Origin: Hyphomicrobiales bacterium
GTDB lineage: Bacteria > Pseudomonadota > Alphaproteobacteria > Rhizobiales > Aestuariivirgaceae
Reading direction: 5' to 3'
Assembly: GCA_016792865.1 (NCBI GenBank)
Contig: JAEUMJ010000110.1
Span: 1 to 47,078, forward strand
DNA: 47,078 nt
Part shown: positions 44,036-47,078 of the stretch, one piece after another
Position numbering within the stretch: position 1 is the stretch's first letter
How the letters are laid out: each line of letters begins with the position of its first letter
The notes under the pieces: model-generated
Seen by the model: only the letters and a program-made list of their open reading frames with translations
Databases searched by the model: none
What the model was told of the DNA's origin: nothing
Made by a program: the position numbers and the translations under genes

Positions 44036-45244
44036 TCAGTCGCTGCCGCCCGCCTGCATGCCGGGCAGGAGCGCGGCCAACATCCTCCGCACTGTGCCGC
44101 CGATGCTGCCGCCGCGTCGCAGTTCCGCCCCGCCGGTGGCAAAGCGCCCACCCAGTGCGGCGCCCGCGAGCTTTCGCATGGCGGCAGTTTCGACGTCGTG
44201 CCATGGCACCTGCCCGGCGACGATTTCGCGGATGGCAGCGGCGAATTTCGGAGCCTGGAGCGACCAGTCGAGGCGAAGGGCCGTCTCTGCCCCGGCCTTG
44301 CGGAGCTTTGCCTGCAGGGCGGGATCGGAGAGAAGCTGCCGCAACTTGCCAACGGCTTCTTCGACTGCATCACCATGGACCACCAGAGCGTTTTCCCCCT
44401 CGACGATGTATTCTTCCATGCCCTTCACACGGCCCACCACACAGAGGCCCCCGCAAGCCATCATTTCCAGTGGCGGGCCGAAGAACCCTTCGACCTGCGA
44501 CAGCTTGAGCAGCACGTCGCAGGCAGCATAGATGCGTGGCATCTCGGCCATGCTCACGCCCGTGAAGCGGCGATGCGCCTGCCAGTGCGGTTGATAGACG
44601 CCATCGGAACAGACGTGCCAGATCTCGCAGTCGGGGAAGCGGGCGGCAACCTCGTATGCGAGGCCGACCCGCTTGAAGGAGAGCGCGCCCGGACCTTCGA
44701 TCAGGATGCGGGGTCGCGCACCCTTCGGTTCCAGGGGCGTGACATTCCGGTTGAACCGGCTGTTGTCGATGCCGTTGGGGCAGTAGCCGGCGATGATGTT
44801 GCAATCCTGCGCGAGTTTTTCAGTGAGCCACCGCGCCACCGCAAGATACCCCACCCGTGGATGGGAGAAGGCAAACCGGATGAGCGCCTCGTCCTTGTGA
44901 TGGCCGCCAGACTGCGCCCGGCACGCTTCCCGGTCGTCACCCTGGATGAAGTGGGCATAGCGCCTGCTCCTGAGGAAGAACATTCCATAGAAGCACTCCC
45001 ACCAGCAGGACACCACAAGGTCGAACTCCCGGTACTGCAACTCCGCATCGAAGATGGAGAAACGCCGGAGCGCAAAGTCCGGATAGGGAACGGAAGCCGC
45101 CGGATCATGCCCGTGCTGGAAGATGACAACCACATCATGGCCCGCCGTCGCGAGAAAATGCGCGTGGCGATAGGCAACGAACAGGCCGCCCGAAATGGAA
45201 TTGGATGGAACCAGAAAGGCGATCTTGAGCTGTTGTTGCGGCAT
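44036..45244 (-). CDS. Family 1/4 glycosyltransferase (GT-B)
   Basis: A 402-residue protein from the chosen ATG. The N-terminal lobe begins KIAFLVPSNSISGGLFVAYRHAHFLATAGHDVVVIF. The C-terminal nucleotide-sugar lobe contains VEGFFGPPLEMMACGGLCVV, in which the EX7E spacing is only loosely kept. No membrane segment is visible. It is likely a sugar transferase for the same surface polysaccharide as the rhamnose genes. Start choice is supported by the family N-terminus, and a longer frame adds about 20 unconserved residues. Confidence 0.87.
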   Translation of the reverse strand: MPQQQLKIAFLVPSNSISGGLFVAYRHAHFLATAGHDVVVIFQHGHDPAASVPYPDFALRRFSIFDAELQYREFDLVVSCWWECFYGMFFLRSRRYAHFIQGDDREACRAQSGGHHKDEALIRFAFSHPRVGYLAVARWLTEKLAQDCNIIAGYCPNGIDNSRFNRNVTPLEPKGARPRILIEGPGALSFKRVGLAYEVAARFPDCEIWHVCSDGVYQPHWQAHRRFTGVSMAEMPRIYAACDVLLKLSQVEGFFGPPLEMMACGGLCVVGRVKGMEEYIVEGENALVVHGDAVEEAVGKLRQLLSDPALQAKLRKAGAETALRLDWSLQAPKFAAAIREIVAGQVPWHDVETAAMRKLAGAALGGRFATGGAELRRGGSIGGTVRRMLAALLPGMQAGGSD

Positions 45245-45305
45245 CCGGGAACCCGATTGAGGCAGGCGCACGTGCGCCGAAAGTGCAGCAAAAACAGGTA
45301 ACAAA

Positions 45306-45321
45306 CTAATGTGCTAATAAT
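45306..45321 (+). promoter_or_regulatory. Polysaccharide-cluster palindrome, site 5 (degenerate)
   Basis: CTAATGTGCTAATAAT matches site 4 at 12 of 16 positions and lies in the 83-bp gap between the divergent glycosyltransferase and methyltransferase genes. It is the weakest copy. Confidence 0.4.
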
Positions 45322-45327
45322 GTCGAA

Positions 45328-47078
45328 ATGGGCGATGGCGAGTGCCACGAGAGTGGGCACTGGCACATGGAACGCATCAGCGAAGAACATTTCGGACGCG
45401 CATCGCTGCGGGAAGAACATTTCCACCGTTACCGGATTGCCTCTCTGGTTTCCTCAGGCCGTGTTGTGGATTGCGCCTGCGGCGTCGGCTATGGCGCGGA
45501 ACTGCTGCGCGGCAATCCTGCGGTAACGAGTTACCTCGGCATCGATCCTTCGGAAGAGTCGGTCGCGTTCGCCAACACGACTTACGCCCGCGCCGGCACT
45601 GCCTTCGAGACCGGCACCATCGAGAACAACCGTTGTGGGCCGGGCACCGTCGATACCTTCGTCATGCTGGAAACGCTGGAGCACACGCAGGATCCGGCGG
45701 AGTGCCTTCGCAACATCAGGCTGCGGCTCGCGGAAAACGGGCTGCTCATCGGAAGCGTACCCAGCGCACATTACGAAGGCGTGTGTGAGCGGGTCTATGG
45801 CCCCAATCCCTTCCATCTCCAGCGCTTCACGCAAGAGGAGCTTTCGCGCCATCTGGGCGTCCACTTCGAAAGCATGCGCTTCTTCGCTGCCGAATTCGTG
45901 CTGGGAACGCTGCTGAGGCCACTTGATGGCAGTGCCGGAGTGGGCGCGGAGATGGAGCATCCGGTGTCACCCCAGGACGAGGTGATGGGCTCCATCATGT
46001 TCCTCGCCGGAGCTGCGAAGCGCGTGCAGCAGGCAATGAAGGTGCTGAAGAAGCCCTTCCGCTTCTACCCGGGTCTTGCCAAGGCAAAACTCGACGAGGA
46101 GGAGGTCGAGGCGGTGCGGCGGGTCCTGCGCCAGACCGAAACCCTGGCGACGGCGCGCTGGGAGATCATGCAAGACATGGATGCCATGATCCGCGACCGC
46201 GACAAGGCCCTCACCTCCCTGAACGCCATGGTCGGCGACCGCGACACAGCCATCACCTCCCTGAAGGCCATGGTCGGCGACCGCGACACAGCCATCACCT
46301 CCCTCAACGCCATGGTCGGCGACCGCGATACAGCCATCACCTCTCTCAACGCGGTGGTTGCAGACCTCCGAGCCGTCGCCGCCAGCCAAGAGAACAAGGT
46401 GCAACATCTTGAAGGCATGTTGAGCGACCGCGAGGACCTGCTCGACTTCAAGCGCAGTCTGATACGCCAGCAGTTGGACATGACGGGATCGATCATCCGG
46501 CGGATGGGCCATCGCGCCGCCTTGAAGGCGCTCCGGACAGTGGAGCAGGATCATGTTCCCTTCCGGGACCTTGCCTTCTCCCTCTATCTTTTTTGCGCCC
46601 GGCTCATGGACCGGGTCAGGGACGGGAAGATCGGCGATCTCTTCTTCTTCTCCCGCGAGGGTTATTTCCTCAAGCAGATGTTCGACACGCTTCGGACCCT
46701 GACGCCAGACTGCCCCGCCGTCCGCACGCACTACCTCCAGGTTTCCCGTCGCTCGACCTTCCTCATCTCGTTGGGTCCGCTCGAATCGGAAAGCTTCGAG
46801 GTGCTGTTCCGCCAATACCGGCGCATCTCGCTGCACGACTTTCTCTCCAGCCTCGCCCTCGATGATCACAGCGCCGTCATCGCCGCGGACATCGGCATCG
46901 CCCAGGACGAGGTGCACAAGGTGCGGGACGACCTGCCGACCGACGCTGTCTTCGCCAGTCTCATGGCATCGGAGGTTTTCCGCACGCTCTATCGCGACGA
47001 GAAGGAAAAGCGCAGCGCGGCCTTCAAGTCCTACATTGAAGGTCTTGTGGGAGGTCAGCTTCCGCAAGCACTTCATGT
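45328..47078 (+). CDS. Methyltransferase-coiled coil-HAD-like fusion protein (partial, runs off window)
   Basis: An open frame with no stop to the window end, at least 583 residues. The N-terminal third is a class I SAM methyltransferase with motif I VVDCACGVGYGAELL, motif II YLGIDPSEESVAFA and FVMLETLEHTQDPAECLRNIRLRLAENGLLIGSVP (in segments). After about 90 unassigned residues comes a 14-residue repeat NAMVGDRDTAITSL in four good copies, predicted coiled coil. The remainder contains LFFFSREGYFLKQMFDTL, the acidic-arginine motif I recall from HAD-like domains in glycan-cluster proteins. The start is ambiguous: ATG at 45328, or 45367 giving MERISEEHFG. It probably modifies surface polysaccharide. 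The C-terminus is unseen. Confidence 0.8.
   Translation, partial: MGDGECHESGHWHMERISEEHFGRASLREEHFHRYRIASLVSSGRVVDCACGVGYGAELLRGNPAVTSYLGIDPSEESVAFANTTYARAGTAFETGTIENNRCGPGTVDTFVMLETLEHTQDPAECLRNIRLRLAENGLLIGSVPSAHYEGVCERVYGPNPFHLQRFTQEELSRHLGVHFESMRFFAAEFVLGTLLRPLDGSAGVGAEMEHPVSPQDEVMGSIMFLAGAAKRVQQAMKVLKKPFRFYPGLAKAKLDEEEVEAVRRVLRQTETLATARWEIMQDMDAMIRDRDKALTSLNAMVGDRDTAITSLKAMVGDRDTAITSLNAMVGDRDTAITSLNAVVADLRAVAASQENKVQHLEGMLSDREDLLDFKRSLIRQQLDMTGSIIRRMGHRAALKALRTVEQDHVPFRDLAFSLYLFCARLMDRVRDGKIGDLFFFSREGYFLKQMFDTLRTLTPDCPAVRTHYLQVSRRSTFLISLGPLESESFEVLFRQYRRISLHDFLSSLALDDHSAVIAADIGIAQDEVHKVRDDLPTDAVFASLMASEVFRTLYRDEKEKRSAAFKSYIEGLVGGQLPQALH
46180..46347 (+). repeat. 42-bp in-frame tandem repeats
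   Basis: Four consecutive 42-base units start at 46180, 46222, 46264 and 46306, with a degenerate fifth from 46348. The second to fourth are nearly identical at DNA level, and the first is diverged (DAMIRDRDKALTSL). Each unit encodes two heptads, so copy number can change without disturbing the coiled coil. Confidence 0.92.

Noticed and set aside
46180-46347. Tandem repeats considered as a CRISPR array
   Set aside because: Units abut without spacers, are not palindromic, and keep an open reading frame.
45967-47076. A minus-strand frame with repeated peptide segments at the window end
   Set aside because: The repeats are the antisense reading of the 42-bp units. The plus-strand reading has methyltransferase motifs and a coiled-coil pattern.

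Overview
This 47 kb window is chromosomal DNA from a GC-rich alphaproteobacterium, probably of the Hyphomicrobiales (Rhizobiales) type. That placement is inferred from gene content: an rpmH-rnpA-yidC-engB-argB-dapD-dapE block, an Fe-S photolyase of the PhrB type, an ECF11/ChrR pair and alphaproteobacterial-style RTX secretion. The species cannot be named from the sequence. Coding density is very high. No gap between genes exceeds about 255 bp, and many neighbours overlap by 1-10 bases. I saw no insertion sequence, prophage, CRISPR array or rRNA.

Region 1 (1-13.6 kb) is core housekeeping: tRNA-Arg(ACG), a sensor histidine kinase, a disulfide-oxidoreductase/TVP38 membrane protein pair, rpmH-rnpA-yidC-engB, argB with a HAD nucleotidase and dapD, a DUF805 protein, dapE, and the opposite-strand def-fmt-truA operon. 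Region 2 (13.7-18.5 kb) holds a serralysin-like RTX metalloprotease and a CocE/NonD-type hydrolase.

Region 3 (18.5-33.4 kb) reads as a photo-oxidative (singlet-oxygen) stress island interrupted by a peptide ABC transporter. An ECF sigma factor and a ChrR-type zinc anti-sigma factor are followed by an SDR dehydrogenase and a small membrane protein. Converging on them is a flavoprotein-DUF1365-cyclopropane fatty acid synthase operon. Farther on, an Fe-S (6-4)-type photolyase and a class I CPD photolyase are transcribed divergently, the latter with a flavin reductase. Four sites close to the known RpoE/ChrR promoter (TGATCC, 15-17 bases, CGTA) precede the sigma gene, the lipid operon and both photolyases. 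The two photolyase promoters share one palindromic -10. These genes are probably one regulon for sensing singlet oxygen, remodelling membrane lipids and repairing UV-damaged DNA.

Region 4 (33.4-36.5 kb) has a TPR lipoprotein, pyrD with a DUF952 gene, and an S24/LexA-like repressor with operator-like repeats upstream.

Region 5 (36.5 kb to the end) is a surface polysaccharide cluster: four glycosyltransferases, a phosphomannose-isomerase-type cupin, the dTDP-L-rhamnose genes (rmlA, rmlC, rmlB, rmlD), and a methyltransferase fused to a HAD-like domain through 42-bp tandem repeats, cut by the window end. All four promoter-bearing gaps of this cluster carry a related 16-bp palindrome (about CTTATTTGCGMATAAR, five copies in all). 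This looks like an undescribed operator coordinating the cluster and is the most novel regulatory signal in the window.
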